DNA from: Escarpia spicata | Taxonomy: Eukaryota > Annelida > Polychaeta > Sabellida > Siboglinidae | Reading direction: 5' to 3' | NCBI GenBank assembly: GCA_963995525.1 | Contig: OZ023205.1 | Span: 58,730,000-58,793,999 of the forward strand | DNA: 64,000 bases | Shown here: piece after piece, positions 10,511 through 22,084 of the stretch | How positions within the stretch are numbered: position 1 is the first letter of the stretch | Layout of the letters: every line of letters begins with the position of its first letter | The notes under the pieces: model-generated | Seen by the model: only the letters and a program-made list of their open reading frames with translations | Databases searched by the model: none | Told to the model about the DNA's origin: nothing | Made by a program: the position numbers and the translations under genes

Positions 10511-10794
10511 CTGGGAGGCAATACAGATGAATATAGTGAAAACCAGTGGGCATGGTTGCTCATAAAGGTGATTGGAAGTGTGGAACAATGTCAAATGTCA
10601 ATAAAACTACTACATCTGTACAGTTCAAAGTTCATGCCAATAGCAAAAAGGCACAACTGTCATATAATTGACGTTTTCTACCGTAACAATAGGACTGAGT
10701 AAAAAGTTTATCTGAAATTTCTAAAGAGAGAACCTACTGCCATGTTCATTCAAGAAAAATCAAATTAAGTAGTTTGTAGTACTTTCAAGATTAC

Positions 10795-10941
10795 CTTTTC
10801 GGCAACATGATTCATGTCAGAGGTCACTGGCATATCATCAGGGGTCATTGGCTGGTCAGTATCATTGGCCGTGGCGATGAGGAGACTGGGACTGTCATCT
10901 TTGGAGTGGTGGTGGTGACCCTTCTTGCTCTTCTTTTCATG
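10795..10941 (-). CDS. HEKK exon-like segment, left copy 3 (type B)
   Basis: Intact, 49 codons. Type B carries HEKKSKKGHHHHSKDD (a run of four His) and ends DMPVTSDMNHVAEK. Acceptor and donor are preserved. Confidence 0.5.
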
Positions 10942-11416
10942 CTGGGAGGCAATACAGATGAATATAGTGATCTCTCTATTTCTTTCTCTCTCACTCGTTC
11001 TCCCTCCCTCCCATCCTCCTCCCTCCCTCTCCCCTCTCGGTCTCTCTCCATCCCTCTACCTCCACCCCTCCCTCCCTCCTTCCCTCCTTTATTCACTGCC
11101 TCCCTCCCTCCCTCCATCTCACTCCCCCCTCTCTCTTCAGCACTATATAGCAGTGAAGAGAAAATCCGCAGGCATGGGTGCTCATAAAGGATTTTGGAAG
11201 TTTGGAACAATGTCAAATGTCAGTAAAACTACTACATCAGTACAGTTCAAAGTTCATGCCAATAGCAAAAAGGCACAACTGTCATATAACTGAAGTTTTC
11301 TACCGTAACAATAGGACTGAGTAAAAAGTTGATCCTAAATTTCTAAAGAGAGAACCTACTGCCATGTTTGTGCAAGAAAAATCAAATGAAGTAGTTTGTA
11401 GTACTTTCATGATTAC

Positions 11417-11563
11417 CTTTTCGGCAACGTGATTGATGTCAGAGGTCAGTGGCATATCATCAGGGGTCATTGGCTGGTCAGTACCATTGGCCGTGGCGAT
11501 GAGGAGACTGGGACTATCATCTTTGGAGTGGTGGTCATGACCCTTGTTGCTCTTCTTTTCATG
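11417..11563 (-). CDS. HEKK exon-like segment, left copy 4 (type A)
   Basis: Intact, 49 codons, with DMPLTSDINHVAEK end; the donor reads GTAATCATG instead of GTAATCTTG. Confidence 0.5.
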
Positions 11564-12013
11564 CTGGGAGGCAATACAGATGAATATAGTGATCTCTTCC
11601 CTCCCTCAATTCCTCCCTCTCTCTCTCTGTGTCTCTCAATCCCTCTTTCCCTACCCCCCACTCACTCTCCCTCCCTCTCTCTCGCTCTCCTTCCATCCAT
11701 CTCTCCCTCCCTCCCTCCCTCCCTCTCTCTCACTCCCCCCTCTCTCTCTCTCCCTCCCTCCCTCCCCTTCCATCCCTCCCTCTCTCTCTCTCTGTGTCAC
11801 TCAATCCCTCTTTCCCTACCCCCCTCTTACTCTCCCTACCTCTCTCTCTCTCTCGTTCTCCTTCCATCCATCTCTCTGTCCCTCCCTCCTTCTCTCTCAC
11901 TCCCTCTCTCTTTCTCTCATTCTCCCTCTCTCTCTCTCTCTCCCTCTCGCACCGATGCAGCTACAAAACACTAATTTACATTGGTGTCATCTGGTGAATC
12001 ACCACTCAATTGA

Positions 12014-12247
12014 ATGAAAAAGACTATCCGGAAAGTCATGCATATAAAAGATATAAAAGTAAATAACTCTAAAGAAACCTATCGTTGTATTTTCTCAAAT
12101 GCATCGTCAATTGGTGGATCAGAGGCCAATGGTCTAAACAAGCCATTCAAGCCAACATATGAACATAGCAAGATGCGAGTAGACCTTGATGTCTCGAAGG
12201 AGATACACTTACAAGACTCCAATGTTAGCGTGTTAATACATAGATAA
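12014..12247 (+). CDS. 77-codon open frame, copy 2
   Basis: Same frame as 8154-8387 with SSIGGSEA in place of SLVGGSET and HSK in place of NSK. Uninterrupted. Function unknown. Confidence 0.3.
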   Translation: MKKTIRKVMHIKDIKVNNSKETYRCIFSNASSIGGSEANGLNKPFKPTYEHSKMRVDLDVSKEIHLQDSNVSVLIHR

Positions 12248-12480
12248 CTCACCAACTTCTAAGAGTGGTCCTGTAAGTTTACAGTATGAAAATGAATCAA
12301 GGTTGGCACGTTTTACCACCCTGGTAAATACCGGGCGGTAAATACCGGTAAAACCCATCCTGGGAAAAACGCCAAGTAGTGGTAAAAACCGGGATAACTG
12401 GGAAAAACTCTTTAAAGGATTATATTTGAAGCTCTCTTGCAATACAAGCTACTGTACCATCACCAGAATGAATATATATA

Positions 12481-13042
12481 TGTGTTGGCTGTCACGTACT
12501 GCAGTGTTGCTACAGGCTCACCTCTATGTGTTGGCTGTCATGTACTGGCAGTTTTGCTACAGGCTCACCTCTATGTGTTGGCTGTCGTGTACTGGCAGTT
12601 TTGCTACAGGCTCACCTCTATGTGTTGGCTGTCATGGCAGTGTTGCTACAGGCTCATCTCTTTGTGTTGGCTGTCATATACCTGCAGTGTTGCTACAGGC
12701 TCACTTCTATGTGTTGGCTGTCATGTACCTGCAGTGTTGCTACAGGCTCACCTCTGTGTTGGCTGTCGTTTATTGGCAGTGTTGCTACAGGCTCACCTCT
12801 ATGTGTTCGCTGTCGTGTACTGGCAGTGTTGCTACAGGCTCACCTCTATGTGTTGGCTGTTGTGTACTGGCAGTGTTGCTACAGGCTCACCTCTATGTGT
12901 TGGCTGTCATGTACTGGCAGTGATGCTACAGGCTCAACTCTATGTGTTGGCTGTCATGTACCTGCAGTGTTACTACAGGCTCACCTCTATGTGTTGGCTG
13001 TCATGTACTAGCAGTGTTGCTACAGGCTCACCTCTATGTTTT
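12481..13042 (+). repeat. 47-bp minisatellite block L-b (about 12 copies)
   Basis: Same unit as at 8628, with several shortened units (one lacks 9-10 bp around GTCATGGCAG, another lacks TAT before GTGTTGG). The pattern of variants corresponds to blocks R-a and R-f on the other side of the gap. Confidence 0.93.
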
Positions 13043-13530
13043 GCTAATTCACCATGCTACTTCTGAGAAACAAATACAGATGAATATAGTGATCTCTCTA
13101 TTTCTTTCTCTCTCTCTCGTTCTCCCTCCCTCCCTCCCTCCCTCCTCTCGGTCTCTCTCCCTCCCTCTACCTCCAACCCTCCCTCCCTCCTTCCCTACCT
13201 CCTTTATTCCCTCCATCCCTCCCTCCCTCTCTCTCACTCCCCCTGTCTCTTCAGCACTATATAGCACTGAAGAGAAAATCCGCAGGCATGGGTGCTCATA
13301 AAGGATTTTGGAAGTTTGGAACAATGTCAAATGTCAGTAAAACTACTACATCAGTACAGTTCAAAGTTCATGCCAATAGCAAAAAGGCACAACTGTCATA
13401 TAATTGACGTTTTCTAAGGTAACAATAGGACTCAGTAAAAAGTTTATCTGAAATTTCTAAAGAGAGAACCTACTGCCATGTTCATGCAAGAAAAATAAAA
13501 TTAAGTAGTTTGTAGTATTTTCAAGATTAC

Positions 13531-13675
13531 CTTTTCGGCAACATGATTCATGTCAGAGGTCACTGGCATATCATCAGGGGTCATTGGCTGGTCAGTATCA
13601 TTGGCCGTGGCGATGAGGACTGGGACTGTCATCTTTGGAGTGGTGGTCGTGACCCTTGTTGCTCTTCTTTTCATG
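13531..13675 (-). pseudogene. HEKK exon-like segment, left copy 5 (2-bp frameshift)
   Basis: 145 bp: relative to other copies two bases of a GAG GAG stretch are missing near 13617, which shifts the frame after SKDDSPS and leads to a stop. Splice-site motifs are still present. One of two broken copies out of 20. Confidence 0.7.
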
Positions 13676-13705
13676 CTGGGAGGCAATACAGATGAATATA
13701 ATGAT

Positions 13706-13897
13706 CTCTTCCCTCCCTCCCTCCCTCCCTCCCTCCCTGCCTCTCTCTCTGTGTTTCTCAATCCCTCTTTCCCTACCCCCCACTCACTCTCCCTCCCTCT
13801 CTCTCGTTCTCCCTCCCTCCCTCCCTCCCTCCCTCCCTCCCTCCCTCCCTCCCTCCCTCCCTCCCTCCCTCCCTCCCTCCCTCCCTCCCTCCCTCCC
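13706..13897 (+). repeat. CCCT tract joined to a truncated unit
   Basis: A nearly pure CCCT tract (13810-13896) runs directly into CATGAACATAGCAAGATGCG, the middle of the 77-codon frame. The first two thirds of that frame and the tract end are missing, so this unit was created by an internal deletion. Confidence 0.85.
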
Positions 13898-14230
13898 GTG
13901 GTCATGAACATAGCAAGATGCGAGTAGACCTTGATGTCTCGAAAGGAGATACACTTACAAGACTCCAATGTTAGCGTGTTAATACATAGATAACTCACCA
14001 ACTTCTAAGAGTGGTCCTGTAAGTTTACAGTATGAAAATGTATCAAGGTTGGCACGTTTTCCCACCCTGGTAAATACCGGGCGGTGAATACCGGTAAAAC
14101 CCGTCCTGGGAAAAACGCCAAGTAGTGGTAAAAACCGGGATAACTGGGACAAACTCTTAAAAGAATTATATTTGAAGATCTCTTGCAATACAAGCTACTG
14201 TACCATCACCAGAATGAATATATATATATA

Positions 14231-15177
14231 TGTGTTGGCTGTCACGTACTGCAGTGTTGCTACAGGCTCACCTCTATGTGTTGGCTGTCATGTACTGGCA
14301 GTGTTGCTACAGGCTAACCTCTATGTGTTGGCTGTCGTGTACTTGCTACAGGCTCTCCTCTATGTGTTGGCTGTCGTGTACTGGCAGTGTTGCTACAGGC
14401 TCACCTCTATGTGTTGGCTGTCGTGTACTGGCAGTTTTGTTACAGGCTCACCTCTATGTGTTGGCTGTCATGGCAGTGTTGCTACAGGCTCATCTCTTTG
14501 TGTTGGCTGTCATGTACCTGCAGTGTTGCTACAGGCTCACCTCTATGTGTTGGCTGTCATGTACTGGCAGTGTTGCTACAGGCTCACCTCTATGTGTTGG
14601 CTGTCAAGTACTGGAAGTGATGCTACAGGCTAACCTCTATGTGTTGGCTGTCATGTACCTGCGGTGTTGCTACAGGCTCAACTCTATGTGTTGACTGTCG
14701 TGTACTGGCAGTGTTGCTACAGGCTCACCTCTATGTGTTGGCTGTCGTGTACTGGCAGTGTTGCTACAGGCTCACCTCTATGTGTTGGCTGTCGTGTACT
14801 GGCAGTTTTGCTACAGGCACACCTCTATGTGTTGGCTGTCATGGCAGTGTTGCTACAGGCTCATCTCTTTGTGTTGGCTGTCATGTACCTGGAGTGTTGC
14901 TACAGGCTCACCTCTATGTGTTGGCTGTCGTGTACTGGCAGTGTTGCTACAGGCTCACCTCTATGTGTTGGCTGTCATGTACCTGCAGTGTTGCTACAGG
15001 CACACCTCTATGTGTTGGCTGTCATGGCAGTGTTGCTACAGGCTCATCTCTTTGTGTTGGCTGTCATGTACCTGGAGTGTTGCTACAGGCTCACCTCTAT
15101 GTGTTGGCTGTCGTGTACTGGCAGTGTTGCTACAGGCTCACCTCTATGTGTTGGCTGTCATGTACCTGCAGTGTTGC
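14231..15177 (+). repeat. 47-bp minisatellite block L-c, cut by the gap
   Basis: About 20 units, including shortened ones (for example a 29-bp unit near 14340). The order of variants corresponds to block R-b (19584-20416). The block runs into the Ns, so the assembly broke inside this minisatellite. Confidence 0.93.
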
Positions 15178-15377
15178 NNNNNNNNNNNNNNNNNNNNNNN
15201 NNNNNNNNNNNNNNNNNNNNNNNNNNNNNNNNNNNNNNNNNNNNNNNNNNNNNNNNNNNNNNNNNNNNNNNNNNNNNNNNNNNNNNNNNNNNNNNNNNNN
15301 NNNNNNNNNNNNNNNNNNNNNNNNNNNNNNNNNNNNNNNNNNNNNNNNNNNNNNNNNNNNNNNNNNNNNNNNNNNNN
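15178..15377. other. Assembly gap, exactly 200 N
   Basis: A run of exactly 200 Ns, a fixed-size placeholder and not a measured distance. Repeat units are in one orientation before it and the opposite after it, so it marks a scaffold join. Confidence 0.99.
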
Positions 15378-15827
15378 AGAAATTTCAGATAAACATTTTA
15401 CTCAGTCCTATTGTTACGGTAGAAAACGTCTATTATATGACAGTTGTGCCTTTTTGCTATTGGCATGAACTTTGAACTGTACTGATGTAGTAGTTTTACT
15501 GACATTTGACATTGTTCCAAACTTCCAAAATCCTTTATGAGCACCCATGCCTGCTGATTTTCTCTTCAGTGCTATATAGTGCTGAAGAGACAGGGGGAGT
15601 GAGAGAGAGGGAGGGAGGGAGGGAGGGAATAAAGGAGGTAGGGAGGGAGGGAGGGAGGGAGGGAGGGAGGGAGGGAGGGTTGGAGGTAGAGGGAGGGAGA
15701 GAGACCGAGAAGGGGGAGGGAGGGAGGGAGGAAGGGAGATAGGGAGAACGAGAGAGAGAGAAAGAAATAGAGAGATCACTATATTCATCTGTATTTGTTT
15801 CTCAGAAATAGCATGGTGAATTAGCAA

Positions 15828-16388
15828 AACATAGAGGTGAGCCTGTAGCAACACTGCTAGTACATGACAGCCAACACATAGAGGTGAGCCTGTAGCAACA
15901 CTGCAGGTACATGACAGCCAACACATAGAGGTGAGCCTGTAGCATCACTGCCAGTACATGACAGCCAACACATAGAGGTGAGCCTGTAGCAACACTGCCA
16001 GTACACAACAGCCAACACATAGAGGTGAGCCTGTAGCAACACTGCCAGTACACGACAGCCAACACATAGAGGTGAGCCTGTAGCAACACTGCCAGTAAAC
16101 GACAGCCAACACAGAGGTGAGCCTGTAGCAACACTGCAGGTACATGACAGCGAACACATAGAGGTGAGCCTGTAGCAACACTGCAGGTACATGACAGCCA
16201 ACACAAAGAGATGAGCCTGTAGCAACACTGCCATGACAGCCAACACATAGAGGTGAGCCTGTAGCAAAACTGCCAGTACACGACAGCCAACACATAGAGG
16301 TGAGCCTGTAGCAAAACTGCCAGTACATGACAGCCAACACATAGAGGTGAGCCTGTAGCAACACTGCAGTACGTGACAGCCAACACAT
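15828..16388 (-). repeat. 47-bp minisatellite block R-a
   Basis: About 12 units, in the same variant order as R-f (35370-35931) and L-b. On the plus strand each unit shows GAG/GTGAGC, a near-consensus splice donor. A TTTGTTTCTCAG acceptor-like site lies just upstream (15796-15807). Confidence 0.93.
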
Positions 16389-16620
16389 ATATATATTCAT
16401 TCTGGTGATGGTACAGTAGCTTGTATTGCAAGAGAGCTTCAAATATAATCCTTTAAAGAGTTTTTCCCAGTTATCCCGGTTTTTACCACTACTTGGCATT
16501 TTTCCCAGGATGGGTTTTACCGGTATTTACCGCCCGGTATTTACCAGGGTGGTAAAACGTGGCAACCTTGATTCATTTTCATACTGTAAACTTACAGGAC
16601 CACTCTTAGAAGTTGGTGAG

Positions 16621-16854
16621 TTATCTATGTATTAACACGCTAACATTGGAGTCTTGTAAGTGTATCTCCTTCGAGACATCAAGGTCTACTCGCATCTTGC
16701 TATGTTCATATGTTGGCTTGAATGGCTTGTTTAGACCATTGGCCTCTGATCCACCAATTAACGATGCATTTGAGAAAATACAACGATAGGTTTCGTTAGA
16801 GTTATTTTCTTTTATGTCTTTTATATGCATGACTTTCCGGATAGTCTTTTTCAT
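16621..16854 (-). CDS. 77-codon open frame, copy 3
   Basis: Variant with IKENNSNETYRC and SLIGGSEA. The translated sequence is the same as at 36164-36397, 19,543 bp away. Uninterrupted; function unknown. Confidence 0.3.
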   Translation of the reverse strand: MKKTIRKVMHIKDIKENNSNETYRCIFSNASLIGGSEANGLNKPFKPTYEHSKMRVDLDVSKEIHLQDSNVSVLIHR

Positions 16855-16919
16855 TCAATTGAGTGGTGATTCACCAGATGACACCAATGTAAATTAGTGG
16901 TTTGTAGATGCATCGGTGC

Positions 16920-16950
<31 letters not shown>

Positions 16951-17404
16951 AGGGAGAGGGAGAGGGAGAGGGAGAGGGAGAGGGAGAGGGAGAGGGAGAG
17001 GGAGAGGGAGAGGGAGTGAGAGAGAAGGAGGGAGGGACAGAGAGATGGATGGAAGGAGAACGAGAGAGAGAGAGAGAGAGAGAGGTAGGGAGAGTAAGAG
17101 GGGGGTAGGGAAAGAGGGATTGAATGACACAGAGAGAGAGAGGGAGGGATGGAAGGGTAGGGAGGGATGGAGAGAGAGAGAGGGGGGAGTGAGAGAGAGG
17201 GAGGGAGGGAGGGAGGGAGGGAGGGAGGGAGGGAGGGAGGGAGGGAGGGAGGGAGGGAGGGAGAGATGGATGGATGGAAGGAGAGCGAGAGAGAGGGAGG
17301 GAGAGTGAGTGGGGGGTAGGGAAAGAGGGATTGAGAGACAGTGAGAGAGAGGGAGGAATGGAGGGAGGGAAGACATCACTATATTCATCTGTACTGCCTC
17401 CCAG

Positions 17405-17551
17405 CATGAAAAGAAGAGCAACAAGGTTCATGACCACCACTCCAAAGATGATAGTCCCAGTCTCCTCATCGCCACGGCCAATGGTACTGACCAGACAATG
17501 ACCCCTGATGATATGCCACTGACCTCTGACATCAATCACGTTGCCGAAAAG
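17405..17551 (+). CDS. HEKK exon-like segment, right copy 1 (type A)
   Basis: Intact 49-codon segment between a CTGCCTCCCAG acceptor and a GTAATC donor. Two replacements: KVHDHH for KGHDHH and DQTMTP for DQPMTP. Confidence 0.5.
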
Positions 17552-18017
17552 GTAATCTTGAAAGTACTACAAACTACTTCATTTGATTTTTTTTGCACAA
17601 ACATGGCAGTAGGTTCTCTCTAGAAATTTAGGATCAACCTTTTACTCAGTCCTATTGTTACGGTAGAAAACTTCAGTTATATGACAGTTGTGCCTTTTTG
17701 CTATTGGCATGAACTTTGAATTGTACTGATGTAGTAGTTTGACTGACATTTGACATTGTTCCAAACTTCCAAAATCCTTTATGAGCACCCATGCCTGCGG
17801 ATTTTCTCTTCAGTGCTATATAGTGCTGAAGAGAGAGGGGGGAGTGAGAGGGAGCGAGGGAGGGAGGGAGTAAATAAAGGAGGGAGGGAGGGGTGGAGGT
17901 AGAGGGATGGAGAGAGACCGAGAGGGGAGAGGGAGGGAGGGAGGATGGGAGGGAGGGAGAACGAGAGAGAGAGAAAGAAATAGAGAGATCACTATATTCA
18001 TCTGTATTGCCTCCCAG

Positions 18018-18203
18018 CATGAAAAGAAGAGCAAGAAGGGTCACCACCACCACTCCAAAGATGACAGTCCCAGTCTCCTCATCGCCACGGCCAATGGTAC
18101 TGACCAGCCAATGACCCCTGATGATATGCCAGTGACATCTGACCAGCCAATGACCACTGATGATATGCCAGTGACCTCTGACATGAATCATGTTGCCGAA
18201 AAG
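18018..18203 (+). CDS. HEKK exon-like segment, right copy 2 (type B, internal 39-bp duplication)
   Basis: 186 bp, 62 codons. The 13-codon piece TSDQPMTPDDMPV is present twice in tandem (second copy has TTDD), adding exactly 39 bp and keeping the frame and both splice motifs. An in-frame duplication is what one expects in a coding exon, though a single event is weak evidence. Confidence 0.5.
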
Positions 18204-18952
18204 GTAATCTTGAAAGTACTACAAACTACTTAATTTGATTTTTCTTGCATGAACATGGCAGTAGGTTCTCTCTTTAGAAATTTCAGATAAACTTTTTACT
18301 CAGTCCTATTATTACGGTAGAAAAAGTCAATTATATGACAGTTGTGCCTTTTTGCTATTGGCATGAACTTTGAACTGTACAGATGTAGTAGTTTTATTGA
18401 CATTTGACATTGTTCCACACTTCCAATCACCTTTATGAGCAACCAAGCCTGCTGGTTTTCTCTTTAGTGTTATATAGTGCTGAAGAGAGAGGGGGGGGGG
18501 GGGGTGAGAGAGAGGGAGGGAGGGAATAAGGGAGAGAGTGAGGGAAGGAGGTAGGGAGGGAGGGAGAGAGTGAGAGAAATAGAGAGAGAGGGGGAGAGAG
18601 AGGGAGAATGAGAGAGAAGGAGAAGGAGAGAAAGAGAGAGGGAGTGAGAGACAGAAGGAGGGAGGGAGAGAGAGAGGGAGGGAGTAAGACAGACAGGGAA
18701 GGAGAGAGGGATGGATGGAAAGAGAACGAGAGAGAGAGGGAGGGAGAGTGAGATGGGGGAGGAATAGAGAGAGGGAGGCAGGGAGGGAGGGAGGGAGAGA
18801 TTGATGGAAGGAGAACGAGAGAGAGAGGGAGGGAGAGTGAGTGGGGGGTAGGGAAAGAGGGATTGAGAGACACACACAAAGAGAGAGGGAGGGAGGGAAG
18901 GAGCGAGGAAGGTAGGGAAGAGATCACTATATTCATCTGTATTGCCTCCCAG

Positions 18953-19096
18953 CATGAAAAGAAGAGCAACAAGGGTCACGACCACCACTCCAAAGATGAT
19001 AGTCCCAGTCTCATCGCCACGGCCTATGGTACTGACCAGCCAATGACCCCTGATGATATGCCACTGACCTCTGACATCAATCACGTTGCCGAAAAG
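18953..19096 (+). CDS. HEKK exon-like segment, right copy 3 (type C, 48 codons)
   Basis: Intact. Lacks one Leu codon (SPSLIATAYGTD), ends DINHVAEK. Counterpart of left copy 9433-9576. Confidence 0.5.
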
Positions 19097-19583
19097 GTAA
19101 TCTTGAAAGTACTACAAACTACTTCATTTGATTTTTCTTGCACAAACATGGCAGTAGGTTCTCTCTTTAGAAATTTAGGAACAACTTTTTACTCAGTCCT
19201 ATTGTTACGGTAGAAAACTTCAATTATATGACAGTTGTGCCTTTTTGCTATTGGCATGAACTTTGAACTGTACTGATGTAGTAGTCTTACTGACATTTGA
19301 CATTGTTCCAAACTTCCAAAATCCTTTATGAGCACCCATGCCTGCTGATTTTCTCTTCAGTGCTATATAGTGCTGAAGAGACAGGGGGGGAGTGAGAGAC
19401 AGGGATGGAGGGAGGGAGAGGGAGGGAATAAAGGAGGGAGGGAGGGTTGGAGGTAGAGGGAGGGAGAGAGACCGAGAGGGGGGAGGGAGGGAGGGAGGGA
19501 GGGAGAACGAGAGAGAGAGAAAGAAATAGAGAGATCACTATATTCATATGTATTTGTTTCTCAGAAATAGCATGGTGAATTAG

Positions 19584-20416
19584 CAACACAGAGGTGAGCC
19601 TGTAGTAACACTGCCAGTACATGACAGCCAACACATAGAGGTGAGCCTGTACCAACACTGCAGGTACATGACAGCCAACACATAGAGGTGAGCCTGTAGC
19701 AACACTGCCAGTACACGACAGCCAACACATAGAGGTGAGCCTGTAGCAACACTCCAGGTACATGACAGCCAACACAAAGAGATGAGCCTGTATCAACACT
19801 GCCATGACAGCCAACACATAGAGGTGTGCCTGTAGCAAAACTGCCAGTACACGACAGCCAACACATAGAGGTGAGCCTGTAGCAACACTGCCAGTACACG
19901 ACAGCCAACACATAGAGGTGAGCCTGTTGCAACACTGCCAGTACACGACAGTCAACACATAGAGTTGAGCCTGTAGCAACACCGCAGGTACATGACAGCC
20001 AACACATAGAGGTTAGCCTGTAGCATCACTTCCAGTACTTGACAGCCAACACATAGAGGTGAGCCTGTAGCAACACTGCCAGTACATGACAGCCAACACA
20101 TAGAGGTGAGCCTGTAGCAACACTGCAGGTACATGACAGCCAACACAAAGAGATCAGCCTGTAGCAACACTGTCATGACAGCCAACACAGAGAGGTGAGC
20201 CTGTAACAAAACTGCCAGTACACGACAGCCAACACATAGAGGTGAGCCTGTAGCAACACTGCCAGTACACGACAGCCAACACATAGAGGTGAGCCTGTAG
20301 CAAGTACACGACAGCCAACACATAGAGGTTAGCCTGTAGCAACACTGCCAGTACATGACAGCCAACACATAGAGGTGAGCCTGTAGCAACACTGCAGTAC
20401 GTGACAGCCAACACAT
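19584..20416 (-). repeat. 47-bp minisatellite block R-b
   Basis: About 18 units. Corresponds to L-c by its shortened-unit pattern, including the 29-bp unit near 20300. Confidence 0.93.
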
Positions 20417-20652
20417 ATATATATATATTCATTTTGGTGATGGTACAGTAGCTTGTATTGCAAGAGATCTTCAAATATAATTCTTTTAAGAGTTTGTCCC
20501 AGTTATCCCGGTTTTTACCACTACTTGGCCTTTTTCCCAGGATGGGTTTTACCGGTATTTACCGCCCGGTATTTACCAGGGTGGGAAAACGTGCCAACCT
20601 TGATACATTTTCATACTGTAAACTTACAGGACCACTCTTAGAAGTTGGTGAG

Positions 20653-20886
20653 TTATCTATGTATTAACACGCTAACATTGGAGTCTTGTAAGTGTATCTC
20701 CTTCGAGACATCAAGGTCTACTCGCATCTTGCTATGTTCATATGTTGGCTTGAATGGCTTGTTTAGACCATTGGCCTCTGATCCACCAATTGACGATGCA
20801 TTTGAGAAAATACAACTATAGGTTTCTTTAGAGTTATTTACTTTTATGTCTTTTATATGCATGACTTTCCGGATAGTCTTTTTCAT
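20653..20886 (-). CDS. 77-codon open frame, copy 4
   Basis: Uninterrupted variant with TYSC in place of TYRC and SSIGGSEA. Function unknown. Confidence 0.3.
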   Translation of the reverse strand: MKKTIRKVMHIKDIKVNNSKETYSCIFSNASSIGGSEANGLNKPFKPTYEHSKMRVDLDVSKEIHLQDSNVSVLIHR

Positions 20887-21056
20887 TCAATTGAGTGGTG
20901 ATTCACCAGATGACACCAATGTAAATTAGTGGTTTGTAGCTGCATCGGTGCGAGAGGGAGAGAGAGAGAGAGAGGGAGAATGAGAGAAAGAGAGAGGTGG
21001 TGAGAGAGAAGGAGGGAGGGAGGGAGAGAGAGAGGCAGGGAGAGATGGATGGAAGG

Positions 21057-21088
<32 letters not shown>

Positions 21089-21314
21089 GTAGGGAGAGTA
21101 AGAGGGGGGTAGGGAAAGAGGGATTGAGAGACACAGAGAGAGAGAGAGAGAGGGAGGGATGGATGGGGAGGGAGGGAGGGGGGAGTGAGAGCGAGAGAGA
21201 GGGAGGGAGAGTGAGTGGGGGGTAGGGAAAGAGGGATTGAGAGACACAGAGAGAGAGAGAGGGAGGAATGGAGGAAGGGAAGAGATCACTATATTCATCT
21301 GTATTGCCTCCCAG

Positions 21315-21461
21315 CATGAATAGAAGAGCAACAAGGGTCATGACCACCACTCCAAAGATGATAGTCCCAGTCTCCTCATCGCCACGGCCAATGGTACTGA
21401 CCAGCCAATGACCCCTGATGATATGCCACTGACCTCTGACATCAATCACGTTGCCGAAAAG
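21315..21461 (+). pseudogene. HEKK exon-like segment, right copy 4 (type A, nonsense)
   Basis: Full length with both splice motifs, but the third codon is TAG (21321-21323) where others have AAG, so this copy could not be translated through. Confidence 0.75.
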
Positions 21462-21937
21462 GTAATCTTGAAAGTACTACAAACTACTTAATTTGATTTT
21501 TCTTGCACAAACATGGCAATAGGTTCTCTCTTTAGAAATTTAGGATCAACTTTTTACTCAGTCCTATTGTTACGGTAGAAAACTTCAGTTATATGACAGT
21601 TGTGCCTTTTTGCTATTGGCATGAACTTTGAACTGTACTGATGTAGTAGTTTTACTGACATTTGACATTGTTCCAAACTTCGAAAATCCTTTATGAGCAC
21701 CCATGCCTGCAGATTTTCTCTTCAGTGCTATATAGTGCTGAAGAGAGAGGGGGGAGTGAGAGGGAGCGAGGGAGGGAGGGAGTGAATAAAGGAGGGAAGG
21801 AGGGAGGGAGGGGTGGAGGTAGAGGGTTTGAGAGAGACCGAGAGGGGGGAGGGAGGGAGGGAGGATGGGAGGGAGGGAGAACGAGAGAGAGAGAAAGAAA
21901 TAGAGAGATCACTATATTCATCTGTATTGCCTCCCAG

Positions 21938-22084
21938 CATGAAAAGAAGAGCAAGAAGGGTCACCACCACCACTCCAAAGATGACAGTCCCAGTCTCCTC
22001 ATCGCCACGGCCAATGGTACTGACCAGCCAATGACCCCTGATGATATGCCCGTGACCTCTGACATGAATCATGTTGCAGAAAAG
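21938..22084 (+). CDS. HEKK exon-like segment, right copy 5 (type B)
   Basis: Intact, 49 codons, four-His variant; GCA instead of GCC for the Ala before EK (synonymous). Confidence 0.5.

Noticed and set aside
8628..15177. CRISPR array (regular repeats)
   Set aside because: The 47-bp units are contiguous with no unique spacers, in a eukaryotic context with introns and retrotransposons.
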